Source: Budorcas taxicolor
Lineage: Eukaryota > Chordata > Mammalia > Artiodactyla > Bovidae
Assembly (NCBI RefSeq): GCF_023091745.1
Contig: NC_068935.1
Location: 6,147,744 to 6,211,743 of the forward strand
Length of the DNA: 64,000 nucleotides
Direction: 5' to 3'
The position numbers and the translations under genes are program-made. The notes beneath the pieces were generated by a model, which saw only the letters and a list, made by a program, of their open reading frames with translations, made no database searches and was not told the DNA's origin. This document shows, one piece after another, positions 1 through 10,925 of this stretch; within the stretch, counting starts at the first letter, position 1; each line of letters opens with the position of its first letter.

Positions 1-49
1 CAGGGTAAGTTAGAATAACCACTCTTGATGATTTAATTCTCTCTGAATT

Positions 50-101
50 TTGTTGTTGTTTCGTCACTAAGTCATGTCCAACTCTTGTGACCCCCACAAA
101 A
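50..101 (-). mobile_element. BovB/Bov-tA 3'-end fragment
   Basis: The text from the 'ttgttgttg' run through 'aagtcatgtccaactcttg' is the reverse complement of the shared 3' tail of BovB and Bov-tA ('gtcggacacgactgagcgac' in sense). Only about 50 bases remain, so the parent element cannot be told. Confidence 0.7.
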
Positions 102-103
102 AA

Positions 104-171
104 CTTTCAGTCTTCCTTCCTTTCCTTCCTTCTTCCTTCTTTCTCTCTCTTTCTCATTTCTTCTTTCCTAA
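104..171. repeat. Pyrimidine-rich simple repeat (TTCC/TTTC/CT)
   Basis: An almost uninterrupted run of C and T on this strand, built of ttcc, ttct and ct units. It lies between the preceding tail fragment and the L2 piece that hosts BovB. Confidence 0.85.
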
Positions 172-1181
172 ATTCACTTCTTTAACTAATTGAGTACCTA
201 TTACATGCCTATTACAAAACCTCGTGCACACCAGACTCCAGGATAAAGGACAGTGACCCCACGAGAGACTGAGCCAAGCCTGCCTGTGTGTGCTTGGGAG
301 TCTCTGGCAGAGGTATGGGTTGACAGTGGCCTGCCGTGAGGTTGGGGGCACTGACTACAACAGTTCTGGGAGGTCTGGCATCTTGGCCTAAGTCCTTTTG
401 AAGGAGGTCACTGCCATCAGCAGAAAACTGGCTTAAAGACTTATTGAACATGGTCTTGCCAGAACAAGACCCAGTTTTCCCCACAGCCAGTCCCTTACAT
501 CGGGAAGCTTGCACAAACCTCTTATCCTCATCCATCAGAGGGCAGGCAGAATGAAAACCACAATCACAGAAAACTAATGATCACATGAAGCACAACCTTG
601 CCTAACTCAATGAAACAATGAGCCATGCCATGTAGAGCCACCCTAGACAGATGGGTCATGGTGGAGAGTCTGATAAAACATGGTCCACTGGAGAAGGGAA
701 TGGCAAACCACTTCAGCATTCTTGCCTTGAGAACCCCATGAATGGTACAAACAGGCAAAAAGATATGACACTGAAAAATGAACCCCCCAGGTAGGTAGGA
801 GTCCAATATGTTACTGGAGAAGAGCAAGAAATAGCTCCAGAAGGAATGAAAGGAGCTGAGCCAAAGCAGAAACTATGTCCAGTTGTGTATGTGTCCGGTG
901 GCGAAACTCTGATGCTGTAAAGAAAAATATTGCATAAGAAACTGAAACGTTAGGTCCATGAATCAAGGTAAATTGGAAATGATCAAACAGCATATGGCAA
1001 GAGTGAACATTGACATTTTAGGAATCAGTAAATTAAAATGGACAGGAATGGGCAAATTTAATTCAGATGACCATTAAATCAACTTCTGTGGGCAAGAATC
1101 CCTTAGAAGAAATGGAGTAGCCCTCATAATCAATGGAAGAGTTGAAACGCAGTACTTGGGTACAATCTCAAAAATGACAGA

Positions 1182-1646
1182 ATGATCTTGGTTTGTTTCC
1201 AAAGCAAACCATTCAATATCACAGAAATCCAGGTTTATGTCCCAAGCACTAACGCCAAAGAAGCTGAACCTGAACAGTTCAATGAAGACATACAAGATCT
1301 TCTAGAATTAACATCAAAAGATAAAACAAACAAACAAACAAACAAAAAAAAACCCCAAACATGTCTTTTTCATGATAGGGAACTGGAATGCAAAAGTAAG
1401 AGGTCAAGAGATACTTGGAATAACAGGCAAGTTTGGCCTTGGAGTAAAAAATTAAGCAGGGCAAAGACTAACAGAGTTTTGCCAACGGAACACACTGGTC
1501 ATAGCAAACATCCTCTCCCAACAACCCAAGAGACAACTCTACACATGGACATTACCAGTCAATACCAAAATCAGATTGATTATATTCTTTTGCAGCCAAA
1601 GATGGAGAAGCACTATACAGTCAGCAAAAATAAGACCTGGAACTGA
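1182..1646 (+). pseudogene. BovB endonuclease-domain remnant
   Basis: Broken part of the apurinic-like endonuclease domain that nicks target DNA in RTE elements. The early reading (FQSKPFNITEIQVYVPS) and the later one (ITSQYQNQIDYILLQP) are recognisable blocks of the BovB protein; the second is the conserved region near the end of the endonuclease fold. Between them the frame crosses an (AAAC)n and A-rich stretch at 1323-1358 and then reads sequence shifted from the family pattern. The open frame is 154 codons, far short of a complete ORF of roughly a thousand codons. The start codon is internal and has no special meaning. Confidence 0.8.
1323..1358. repeat. (AAAC)n / A-rich microsatellite
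   Basis: Tandem aaac units followed by an A run, located inside the endonuclease part of the BovB copy. The corresponding sequence is not a repeat in the family consensus as I recall it, so it is a secondary expansion. Confidence 0.85.
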
Positions 1647-2064
1647 CTGTGGCTCAGATCATGAGTCCTTATTGCAAAGTTCAGACTTAAATTGAAGAAA
1701 GCAAGAAAAACACTAGACCATTCAGGTATGACCTAAACCAAATCCCTTGTGATTATACAGTGGAAATGACAAATAAATTCAAGGGACTAGATTTAATAGA
1801 CAGAGTGCCTGAAGAACTGTCAACGGAGGTTATTAAAATTGTACAGGAGGTGATGACCAAACCCATCCCCAAGAAAAAAAAATGCAAAAAGGCAAAATTG
1901 TTGGCTGAGGAGGCCTTACAAATATCTGGCAAATAAGAGAAGCAAAAGAAAAATGAGATAAGGAAAGATATACCCATTAGAATGCAGAGTTCCAGAGAAT
2001 AGCAAGGAGAGATAAGACAAGCTTTTTAAGTGAACAATGGAAGGAAATAGAGGAAAACAATAGA

Positions 2065-2589
2065 ATGGGAAAGACTAGAGATCCCTTCAAGAAAACTAGA
2101 GATACCAAGGGAGCATTTCATGTAAAACCAGGCACAATAAAGGACAGAAACGTTATGGACCTAACAGAAGCAGAAGATATTAAGAAGAGGTGGCAAGAAT
2201 GCATGAAGAACCATACAAAAAAGATCTTCATGACCCAGATAACCACGATGGTGTGATCACTCACCTAGAGCCAGATATCCTAAAGTGTGAGGTCAACTGG
2301 GCCTTAGGAAGCATCACTATAAACAAAACTAGCAGAGGTGGAGGGAATTCTAGCTGAGATATTTCGAATCCTAAAAGATGATGCTGTTAGAGTGCTGTAC
2401 TCAATATGCCAGCAAATTTGGGAAACTCAGCAGTGGCCACAGGACTGGAAAAGGTCAGTTTTCATTCCAAGCCCAAAGATGGGCAATGCCAAAGAATGTT
2501 CAAACTACCACACAATTGCACTCATTTCACACACTAGCAAAGTAATGCTCAAAATCCTTCAAGCTAGGCTTAAACAGTATGTGATCTGA
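2065..2589 (+). pseudogene. BovB linker and reverse-transcriptase N-terminal remnant
   Basis: Two open segments in different frames. The first (2065-2256) carries the linker block with DLTEAEDIKKRWQE. The second (2338-2589) carries the finger region of the reverse transcriptase, with ILAEIFRILKDDAVRVLYSI, WPQDWKRSVFIPSPKMGNA and VMLKILQARLKQYV. Both match the conserved order in BovB. A stop follows immediately where the family continues into the palm, and the next stretch (2590-2930) is interrupted by several stops. Non-functional. Confidence 0.85.
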
Positions 2590-2937
2590 GAACTTCCAGA
2601 TATTCAAGCTGGATTAGGAAATGCTAAGGAACCAGAGATCAAATTGGCAATACTCGCTGGATCTTAAAAAAACCTAGAGAATTCCAGAAAAACATCTAGT
2701 TCTGCTTTATTGACTACACCAAAGCCTTTGCCTGTGTAGACCAGAACAAACTGTGGAAAGTTCTTAAAGAGATGGGAATACCAGACCTCCTTACTGACCT
2801 CCAAGAAACCTGTATGCAGGTCAAGAAGCAACAGTTAAAACCAGACATGGAATAATGTATGGTTCAAAATTGGAAAAGGAGTACGGCAAGGATGTATATT
2901 GTCATCCTGCTTATTTAAGTTATATTCAGATTAAATC

Positions 2938-3237
2938 ATGGGAAATGCAGGACTGGATGAAGCACAAGTTGGAATCAAGATTGCAGGGAGAAATATCAAT
3001 AACCTCAGATATGCAGATGACACCACCCTAATGGCAGAAAGCAAAGAGGAATTAAACAGCCTTTTGATGAAGGTGAAAGAGGAGAGTAAAACAGCTGGCT
3101 TAAAAATCAACATTGAAAAAACAAAAAAGATGCAGATCATGGCATCTGGTCCCATCACTTCATGGCAAATAGGTGGGGAAGCAGTTGAAACAGTAACAGA
3201 TTTTATTTTCTTGGGCTCCAGAGTCACTGGATGGTGA
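2938..3237 (+). pseudogene. BovB reverse-transcriptase palm remnant with YADD
   Basis: The 99-codon frame contains NINNLRYADDTTLMAESKEE. YADD is the catalytic metal-binding motif of the reverse transcriptase palm and is intact here. The following blocks (GLKINIEKTKKMQIMASGP and ETVTDFIFLGS) are the usual BovB sequence after the active site. The frame is lost at 3237, where the family continues into the thumb and a C-terminal region that is still traceable as DNA to about 3650. The polypeptide as encoded lacks the rest of the palm and cannot act alone. Confidence 0.9.
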
Positions 3238-3772
3238 CTGCGGCCATGAAATTAAAAGACATTTGCTCCTTGGAAGAAAATCAATGACAAACCTAGACAG
3301 CATATTAAAAAGCAGAGACATTACTTTGCTGGCAAAGGTCCCTATAGTTAAAGCTATGTTTTTTCAGTAGTCATGTACAGATGTGAGAGCTGGACAATCA
3401 AAAAGGCTGAGGGTCAAGGAATTGCTGCCTTGGAGTTTTAGTGCTGGAAAAGATTCTTGAGAGTCCTTCAGACTGCAAGGAGATCAAATCAGTCAATCCT
3501 AAAGGAAATCAACTCTGAATATTCATTGGAAGGACTGATGCTGAAGCTGAAGCTGCGACACTTTGGTTCATTGTAAAAGACCTTGATGCTAGAAAAGACT
3601 GAGGGCAGGAAGAGAAGGTGAGGACAGAGTATGAGATGGTTCGATGGCATCATGGACTCAATGAACATGAGTTTGAGCAAACTCCAAGAAATGGTGAGGG
3701 ACAGGTAAGCCTGGTGTGCTGCAGTCCATGGGGTCACAAAGAGTTAGACATGACTGAGCGACTGAACAACAG

Positions 3773-4290
3773 TTACATGCCGGAGACCTTCCTGAGTGAT
3801 GTAGTCAAAACAATTAACAAGATACTGTCTCAGATTTTAAGAAACTCAGTTTAGTAGAGTTGAGAGACATGTAGGCAGATCATTGTGTAATGTGGGCAAT
3901 ATTGAAAAAATAAGGATATGAAAGGAACAGATAGTACAGAGGAGAGAATAGGTAACTCTTGGGTGTGGATGCTGTGGAGGTGAGGCATGGTTCAGACAAG
4001 TTTTTCCAGAGGGAAAACATGTTCATTCTGGGTTATAAAGAGTGAGGTTTGCTAGGGTAGAAAATGGTGGAAAGGGCAGAAAGAATTGCATAGTAAAGAG
4101 GCAGAGAAATAAAACAACCCTGACATATTAGAAGAACTGTAAATGAGTTTCTCGTGGCTTCTCATTGGTGTGGTGCAGTGGGGAGCAGGAGAAGCCAAGG
4201 CGGGAGAGGGAGACCCTGAAGGACTTTGTCTGTGTGGACAGAAGAGTAGGTGATGGGAGTCAATAGGGGTTTTTAGGTAACTTGTCACTA
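3773..4290 (-). mobile_element. L2 LINE fragment, host of the BovB insertion
   Basis: Reads as antisense L2 3' end. The left flank of BovB (173-209, 'ttgagtacctattacatgcc') matches the usual antisense L2 terminus, and the right flank continues in order through 'caagatactgtctcag' and 'aactcagtttagtag' and then the degraded upstream region to about 4290. The BovB insertion splits the L2 exactly at the duplicated ttacatgcc. Old and strongly diverged. Confidence 0.7.
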
Positions 4291-4448
4291 TATTTCAAAC
4301 ACACATTTAGACACTACTTTGAACAATTTATTAAGTTTTACTTACGGCGAACTGAAATCTTTCTTACTGAATCTTCTGCCTCTTAGTCTTCATTCTCCAA
4401 TGTCAGATCTTACAGAAGAAATTTAACCTCATTCTTCGTTTATACACG

Positions 4449-4645
4449 TGCTAAGTCACTTCAGTCATTGTCACTTCTCTCTTTGTGACTGCAGCCCACC
4501 AGGCTCCTCCGTCCATGGAATTCTCCAGGGAAGAATACTGGAGTGGGTTGTCATTTCTTTCTCCAGGGATCTCCCTAACCCAGGGGTCGAACCCGCATCA
4601 GTCTCCTGCATTGGTTCTTTATCACGAGCGTCGCTTGGGAAGCCC
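4449..4645 (-). mobile_element. Bov-tA SINE
   Basis: A tRNA-derived SINE about 200 bases long: a tRNA-Glu-like head with RNA polymerase III A and B boxes, followed by a BovB-like 3' tail. Read on the minus strand it runs from 'gggcttcccaagcgacgctc' to 'gaagtgacttagcacg'. The B box (ggttcgaccc on the minus strand) is intact. Imperfect TSD: ttcgtttatacacg (4435-4448) and ttcttttatacatg (4646-4659), 12 of 14 identical. Confidence 0.92.
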
Positions 4646-4786
4646 TTCTTTTATACATGCTTCTCAAATATTTACCTACATATGTGCGGGCATGCCTACA
4701 TACATGTCTTTCAAATATTTAACAATCTTTTGGGTTAAACATTTTCAGTTCTTTCAAAAAATTTATCCTCACAGAATTGTATGCCT

Positions 4787-5322
4787 GTGAGATGGGAGAG
4801 AAGCAGGCAGGAAACAACCATTTAAAGAATGATACAGCCATTGAGAAAAACAGGATACTATAAAAACTGGTTAGAACCGAGTAGGTTCAAGATGGGCAAA
4901 AGATTCAACTTCCAGTGGACCTTGAATCTTATTATATACTCATTGTAATACATTAGCATATGCTAAATGACATACCCACTGGCACCATGACAGTTTTCTG
5001 GCTGAACATAAAAAGGCCAAAATGTAGGCTGTGGCCCAATTCCTGGAAATCCTTGCCCTTTCTTCAAAGTAATTGGAATAAGCCTCCCACTCATTAGAAT
5101 ATGAAATCACCCAGCCCATAAAAACGACAACCCCAAACCTCAGGACCCCTTTCACCTGCTGAAATGAACAGCATTCTGCCTATGGAATATGTATCTCTCT
5201 AAAGAAACTTGCTTTCACTTTACTGTGGTGCTCCTGAATTCTGCCTTAAGCCAAGGACCTTCGCTTGGTGGCCTGTCTTAGGAACTCATTCGAGAACTGG
5301 GACATAACCATTCTTTGCAACA
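4787..5322 (+). mobile_element. Probable ERV1-class solo LTR (degraded)
   Basis: The stretch is built like a gammaretrovirus-type LTR: a U3-like part, a TATA-like 'cccataaaaacgacaac' at about 5115, an R/U5-like 'aaacttgctttcactttact' followed by 'cctgaattctgcc', and an end near 'ctttgcaaca'. No primer-binding site or internal gag, pol or env sequence follows, so it is a solo LTR if the call is right. I could not find a matching TSD and the 5' boundary is uncertain (anywhere from 4787 to about 4950). No coding capacity. Confidence 0.5.
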
Positions 5323-6220
5323 CCTAGAAAAAGAGAGTGGAGTATTTACCCATTGCTGCTTGTCTCCCATTATTTGAAGGTAGTATGTGGCCTGAGAGGG
5401 CTACTGAGGCATTGCTGAAAGCCCTGATGTGATGATTAGAAAGCTGCGCCCTATGTCTCTGGGGGGGTATGGTCAGCACAGGATGGGATGGATCTGAGCT
5501 CACATGACACTGTCCACTGCAGTTTATGTCAACGGTGGGACAAGGGCATGTGACACGGGGCTCCTGAGTCAAATGCTCCAGTGAAGGTAAATTTAACCTG
5601 TTTCAACAAAGGACCTCTAAAACACAGTGGTCTAAATGATAAGGTTAATTTCTTAAGCAAAATCTGACTATGTCATAGTGGTGGGGTTTCCCTGCTTGAC
5701 AAGGTTGTTCAGGGACAGAGGTTCCTTTCATCTTGATGCTCTGTCATCTCCTAGGTCATTTCCTAGATCACATGGTCAAAACCGAATTTCTTGTATGTCT
5801 AGTTTCCATCTCATGGAAAGGAGAGAAAAGGAGTCCAGTGCAAACAATTTCCTTTTAAGCAAGTGAGGCAGAAAGTGTACACGTCCTTTATATTCCTATT
5901 TCATTGCCAATGACTTAATAATATGTCTACATTTGTCTGCTTTGAAAACTTGGAAATGTCTCTAGTTGAGAAGCTATGTGTATAGTAAGAAGTAGGGAAA
6001 GGAATTTGGGGGGACAGTCATATATCCTCATTCATATTGAATGGATTTCTGCCCACTAAAACCAGTCAGTTTCATGTATTTTAAAATTCAAACTAGTCCT
6101 GAAGATGCAAAAGAAAAAATAAAAAACCCAACAGGTTCAAACACAGCCAAGCCATATGATAACTATTATTCACTGCAAACAGCTATAAGGATCTCTTGGA
6201 GGCAGTGTTTTAGTTGCTTG
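5323..6220. other. Single-copy sequence, no gene seen
   Basis: No recognisable repeat or exon. Contains a G run (5461-5467) and ORFs of at most 82 codons that show no known domain. Confidence 0.6.
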
Positions 6221-6221
6221 G

Positions 6222-6379
6222 ATTATATAGCCTGCTAGGCTCCTCTGTCCATGGGATTCTCCAGGTAATAATACTGGAGTGGGTTGCCATTTTCTTCTCC
6301 AGGGGTCCTTCCCAACCCAGGAATCCAAACCCAGGTCTCCTGCATTGCAGGCAGATTCTTTACCGACTGAGCTACTAAT
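6222..6379 (-). mobile_element. Bov-tA SINE, partial
   Basis: Antisense copy from the tRNA-like head ('tgcaggagacctgggtttgg' in sense) to 'ggaggagcctagcagg'-type sequence. The very 5' end (gggcttccctgg) and the BovB-like tail are missing. No clear TSD. Confidence 0.88.
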
Positions 6380-7261
6380 TGATCTCAATTGAGAACAGTG
6401 TAGGGTGACTCTCCTATTACTATCAGTCCTATTAAGGCCCATTGAACTATGCAAAATGGGCTAGAGAGTGAGATGCTCTCCTCAGTAGAGGACCATGCCA
6501 TTTACCATTTGGCAGTCATTCTGCATGACTGGAGAAGGTTTATATTTTATTGATGTTTACATGTTGTTGATGTTTACATTTCATTATAATTTAAAAAATA
6601 ATAGGACATTCGAAGTTTTCAAGTAGAATATTTTTTGTCACGTGCAAAATTTGAGAAATGCTACTTTCTGACAGCCCAAGTTGCAAAGGGGGAAAAAATG
6701 TGCCACTACTGTCCTTGTACATCACTATTAATGAGGGCAGTTTCTGCCATGCCAGTGGTATGTGTGCTTCACTTGGGTAGAATCTGTGTCCCAGCCATGT
6801 CGCATTCCACAGTTGTTTGTCTCTATAATATGATATTGTACACTGCATACATTGAGTTACATGAGAAATAAGGAGAGACAGACCTTTTGTTCCTCCGTAA
6901 GAAGTATGTCTCTAAAGCCATTAATTGGGTAGTATGAGATGCTGACATTTTACTGCAACTTGACAGCCAAATCAGTGCTATTGAAGGCAGCCTGTAGGCA
7001 TTCGTGACAGCCTAAGGATTAATACTTTTAGCCAATTTCAAAATGTCTGCCTCATATTGGCAGGCAAGATGTGCTGGTTTCCTGGATTGAAATTAAAGCA
7101 TTTTTGAGGCATGTCCGAAGCTATTCGAATATTGTATATCATAGAATTAAACTGGATCTAATATCTTGTCTAGGTGCAATTGGTTCACTTCAAAATAAAC
7201 TTCACTTATCAGTTCCTAGCTTTTTATTTTGATGAATGAGGTCACAGATGTTTTTTCATGC
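6380..7261. other. Single-copy sequence, no gene seen
   Basis: AT-rich, with no repeat family that I recognise. The longest ORFs (85 codons antisense, 78 sense) have no recognisable domain. Confidence 0.6.
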
Positions 7262-7345
7262 CTGTTGTTGTTCAGTCGGTAAGTTGTGTCCAACTCTTTG
7301 CCACCCCATGGACTGCAGCATGCCAGGCTTCCCTGTTCGTGCCTG
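7262..7345 (-). mobile_element. BovB 3'-end fragment
   Basis: Starts 'ttgttgttcagtcggtaagt' and runs through 'ccatggactgcagcatgcc' to 'ccctgttcgt', the reverse complement of the last 80 or so bases of BovB. The 'gcaggcctccctgtcc'-type continuation points to BovB rather than Bov-tA. A severely 5'-truncated insertion or a fragment. Confidence 0.78.
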
Positions 7346-8690
7346 TTGGACCTAGGCAAAATGGAGTTAAATTTCAATGGCAGAGGTTTGCATCCCAGGT
7401 ATAAGAGTAGGATGACAAAATGACTACAAATAGAATATATGTGAAAATGACTGGCAGAAAGAATTCTTGACAAACATCCATGAGTTTCCTAAAATTTCCA
7501 CTTTCCTTTGCATTTGGGTTGGACCTGCGTGCCTATTTTTTGCAAATGCACAGGGAGCATGAGTTTTCTGGATGGTCAGCAAGGACTCTGTGTGCTTTTT
7601 CTATCCCTCTTTACTATCATTGCAGAGAATTTGGAGGTTATGTGTTTTGTATGGCCTAGCTACAGGATGGAGTAGAGTTTCCAGAACCATTTTATGCTTT
7701 ATACAAATGGCAAATAAACCAGTGCCATAACCAGTACAAAATGGTTTAAAATTATCCAGAGAACAAGCCAATTCTCTATCTTATCACTTTCAGTGATTGA
7801 AAACGGCACTAAAAATATCTACTCTTGCAAATGCTGGGTGAAGCTATCAAAAGGAAAGGTTTACTTATTAAAGGATGCCAAGAAACTATAAAGGCCAAGA
7901 TGTCAACTTTGAGAGAAGATCATAATACGGAGAAAAACATGAAATCTGATCTGTAGTTTTCTATTTTTGTTCTCATTATATTTCTTGTCAGTGTCACATA
8001 TTTCTATCCAGTTCTGGAATTGGAAGTCAAGCTCATCCAGTAATTAATGATAGCATCTCTAATAGTTTATAAATTTAGATACCTGCTATCAATAGTAAGT
8101 GAGTTTGAAGGACAAATCAAAACTGTATTCCTTTTGTGTAGAATTAGTGGTGTATGTTGAGCACCCAAAATGATGTAGGAGGAAGGGATTGCACCTAGCT
8201 AGAACTTGTACTTGCATTTCATTTTTTTTCCTAGAGGTGAGCTGGAGGGAAGTCACATTTTAGCACAGGCAATGTTCACTATATTTTAGCCATTTGTTTT
8301 TGCTACTCTTGCTGTAAAAATATCCTATACACAGAAAATGGTTAATCAAATTTGTAGCAACAACTTCTTTGAGGTTGATTTACTTTAAATTAGAAACTTG
8401 TAGTAAAAAGTTCAACAGTAGCATATTAAAGAAAGTCATGATAGTAAACATAACCTTGCCTCCTAAGAAGTAATAAAATACTTGGCAGTCCTAAGTTTAA
8501 TTTATTCATGTATCCAAGTCTTTGCAAATTGTCATGTGTTTTTGGTAACTCTATGATATGTCTTTATTTTCAATAATTAACTTATTCCAGACAGTCTTTT
8601 GTCAGAAAATCCCTTATAAGATCAAAAATCCGAGCTCATGACAATAATATGGTCACAGGATGAAAATACTTTATGATCACCATCTCCGCC
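7346..8690. other. Single-copy sequence, no gene seen
   Basis: About 1.3 kb of AT-rich sequence without a repeat I can name and without an ORF above background. Confidence 0.55.
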
Positions 8691-8814
8691 GACTTTTTTT
8701 TTTTGCCTCACCTCACTGCTTGCTGGAACCTAGTTCCCTGACCAGGAATGGAACCCGAGCCCTCACCAGTGAAAATGAGGAGATCTAACCACTGGATGGC
8801 CAGGGAATTCCCCT
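8691..8814 (-). mobile_element. CHR-type tRNA-Glu SINE, short form
   Basis: In sense (minus) it starts 'ggggaattccctggccatcc', has a B-box-like 'gggttccattcctgg', and ends in an A run (the T run at 8694-8704). This is the short artiodactyl tRNA-Glu SINE type, older than Bov-tA. TSD not found. Confidence 0.75.
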
Positions 8815-9126
8815 ACTTCCACCAAACTTTATCTACACAAAAGTAGGAAGCAACATAATATCCACAACAGGAGAAATGATGTCATTTTATCTTCTGAAGA
8901 CACACAACCTGACTGACTGAATAGCCTGCACTGCTGACATGTTGATAAAGTAGGGTTGGATGGTATAAATTCAAATTGGTTATAAACTGGCTCCTGACTG
9001 AAAGACAACTAGTATGTAAGACTGATATCTATTGGAGACTTTCTCATTTAATAAGTAATTCATTGTAGTTGGAGGGGAAATTAACTTTCACTACTGGTCC
9101 CTAAGAGTTTATCCAGGCAACAGGGT
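8815..9126. other. Single-copy sequence
   Basis: About 310 bases without recognisable repeat or ORF, ending at the TSD of the next Bov-A2. Confidence 0.55.
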
Positions 9127-9136
9127 ACCTCGCTCT

Positions 9137-9415
9137 GCTGCTGCTGTTGCTGCTAAGTCGCTTCAGTCATGTCAGATTCTGTGCGACCCCATAGATAGCA
9201 GCCCACCAGGCTCCGCCGTCCCTGGGATTCTCCAGGCAAGACCACTGGAGTGGGTTGCCATTTCCTTCTCCAATGCATGAAAGTGAAAAGTGAAAGTGAA
9301 GTCACTGAGTCGTGTCCGACTCTCAGCGACCCCATGGACTGCAGCCTACCAGGCTCCTCCGTCCATAGGAGTTTCCAGGCAAGAGTACTGGAGTGGGCTG
9401 CCATTGCCTTCTCCG
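9137..9415 (-). mobile_element. Bov-A2 SINE
   Basis: Bov-A2 is a dimer of two BovB-tail-derived units without a tRNA head. On the minus strand the first unit begins 'ggagaaggcaatggcagccc', the second 'ggagaaggaaatggcaaccc', and the end is a cag repeat (here ctgctgctg at the left). TSD acctcgctct (9127-9136) and acctagctct (9416-9425), 9 of 10 identical. Confidence 0.95.
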
Positions 9416-9425
9416 ACCTAGCTCT

Positions 9426-10120
9426 AGATCAAGGAAATTTTATATCTAGGTAGTTCCTATTCAAATATAGCATGTTCTCTTTCCAAGGAAAAGAAACAGC
9501 TTTTATTTCTTGCCTTTATCTTCTTTTTCTTTTATTTATATTTAAGTCTTTCTTTTTTTTCTTTTTTTAAAAGCAGATGGAGACTGGGTTACAGATGTCA
9601 TGGAATTATCTATGGGCTCAACGAGGAGATAATTAGAATTTTATTTTTCATCTGCATAGAAGACTGAAGGATTATAAAAATCATTTAATGGGCATTTTTG
9701 CAATCCTAATTACAGTTTTTAGTTTGGGTTGTTAAAACTTCCCAGTTTTACTTACTCTAGATTCAGACTGTCACAGAGATGCATGTGGTTTTAGGCGTTC
9801 TATGCAAATACTGGCAAGATCCTTAGAATGCCCATCATGTTTCCAAATTTAACTCTTTATCTGTTATGCTTACAGAAGGTTTGGGAAATGATGATAATAA
9901 AATGTTCTTCCTTTCTCAACCCTGCCTGAAAATAAACTCTTCATTGGGGTGAAATGCAAGGTCAGTTAGGCAATGATACAAAACTAATACAAAACTAGAA
10001 GAGTGGGTAGAAATTCACAAGGAGAAGTGTTTTGTTAAGTAAAAGTTAGCATTTAATTTAGCTGGGCTGTACATTCTTAATATTTGCTGGATTTTGAGTG
10101 ATTATGTAATTCATTGCTTT
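9426..10120. other. Single-copy AT-rich sequence
   Basis: No gene. Contains T-rich and pyrimidine-rich stretches at 9503-9568; nothing else recognised. Confidence 0.55.
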
Positions 10121-10634
10121 TGCCAGGGATTCTCAGTTTTAGTACTATTGAGATTTGGGCAGGATAGTCCTTTGTTGTATGAGGATGTCCTGTGGGTTGT
10201 AGGATGTTGTGTAACATCTCTGTCCTCTACTTACTAGTTGCCTATAGCACCTTCCCGGAGAAGGCAATGGCACCCCACTCCGTTACACTTGCCTGGAAAA
10301 TCCATGGACGGAGGAGCCTAGTAGGCTGCAGTCTATGAGGTCGCTAATTGTCGGACACGACTGAGCGACTTCACTTTCACTTTTTTCTTTCATACATTGG
10401 AGAAGGAAATGACAACCCACTCCAGTGTTCTTGCCTGGAGAATCCCAGGGACAGCGGAGCCTGGTGGGCTGCCATCTATGGGGTCGCACAGAGTCGGACA
10501 CGACTGAAGTGACTTAGCAGCAGCAGCAGCAGCATAGCACCTTCCTCCCTGGTGCGTCAGCCAAAAATATCTCTAGAGATTGAAACATGTCCCCTAGGGG
10601 CAAAACCAAAATTGCCCCTGGTTGAGAAAATTGC
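10121..10634 (-). mobile_element. MER20 hAT-Charlie DNA transposon, split
   Basis: Non-autonomous hAT element of about 220 bases in antisense. Left half 10121-10255 ('ccagggattctcag...tttgtaggatgttg' type order), right half 10534-10634 ('aaaatatctctagagattg', 'tgtcccctaggggcaaaacc', 'cccctggttgag'). The inverted termini are still visible. A Bov-A2 sits between the halves, flanked by a perfect 12-base duplication of MER20 sequence. Confidence 0.85.
10256..10533 (+). mobile_element. Bov-A2 SINE inside MER20
   Basis: Two-unit Bov-A2 ending in a (cag)n tail at 10518-10533. TSD atagcaccttcc at 10244-10255 and 10534-10545, 12 of 12 identical, and made of MER20 sequence. Removal of the insert leaves a continuous MER20. 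Confidence 0.97.
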
Positions 10635-10925
10635 CCCTGCTTCAGTGCAAAAGACTTTACAGTAGAAAACTTTGTTTTCTGCCAGAAAGAGGCAAACTTG
10701 GTATATTTGATATCTGGAAAAGATAATTTTTAACATCCCCTTCCTGTATTAGGACAAAATCATGTTTAGTAATGATAATGGAGTGAAATTAATGGCCAAG
10801 AGAGTGAGGACTTTCTTTTATTGATTATTACTATTGTTATTTAGATTATGTTTTACGTGTAATCATGCTAGTAAAATATTTTAAAATGAAATAAATAGTA
10901 TGGAAAAGAAAAAAGAAATGTATTA
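10635..10925. other. Single-copy sequence
   Basis: About 290 bases, AT-rich, with no recognised element. Confidence 0.5.

Larger units (their letters stand above)
210..3772 (+). mobile_element. BovB (RTE-clade) LINE, near full length
   Basis: A non-LTR retrotransposon of the RTE clade, the autonomous partner of the Bov SINEs. The 5' untranslated region (about 210-950), an endonuclease block (about 1000-1650), a reverse transcriptase block (about 2100-3240) and the conserved C-terminal region and 3' tail (to 'gactgagcgactgaacaac') appear in the expected order. A perfect 9-bp direct repeat, ttacatgcc, sits at 201-209 and 3773-3781, which fixes both ends and gives an insertion of about 3.56 kb. 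The host sequence on both sides is an antisense L2 3' end. Many stops and frameshifts make it inactive. A (AAAC)n expansion lies inside the endonuclease part. Confidence 0.93.

Noticed and set aside
1182..1646. Possible host gene exon suggested by a 154-codon ORF
   Set aside because: Start and end of the translation match the BovB endonuclease block, and the rest reads out of frame through a microsatellite. It belongs to the LINE.
4787..5322. Full endogenous retrovirus
   Set aside because: Only LTR-like sequence is seen. No primer-binding site, gag, pol or env similarity follows on either side, so at most a solo LTR.
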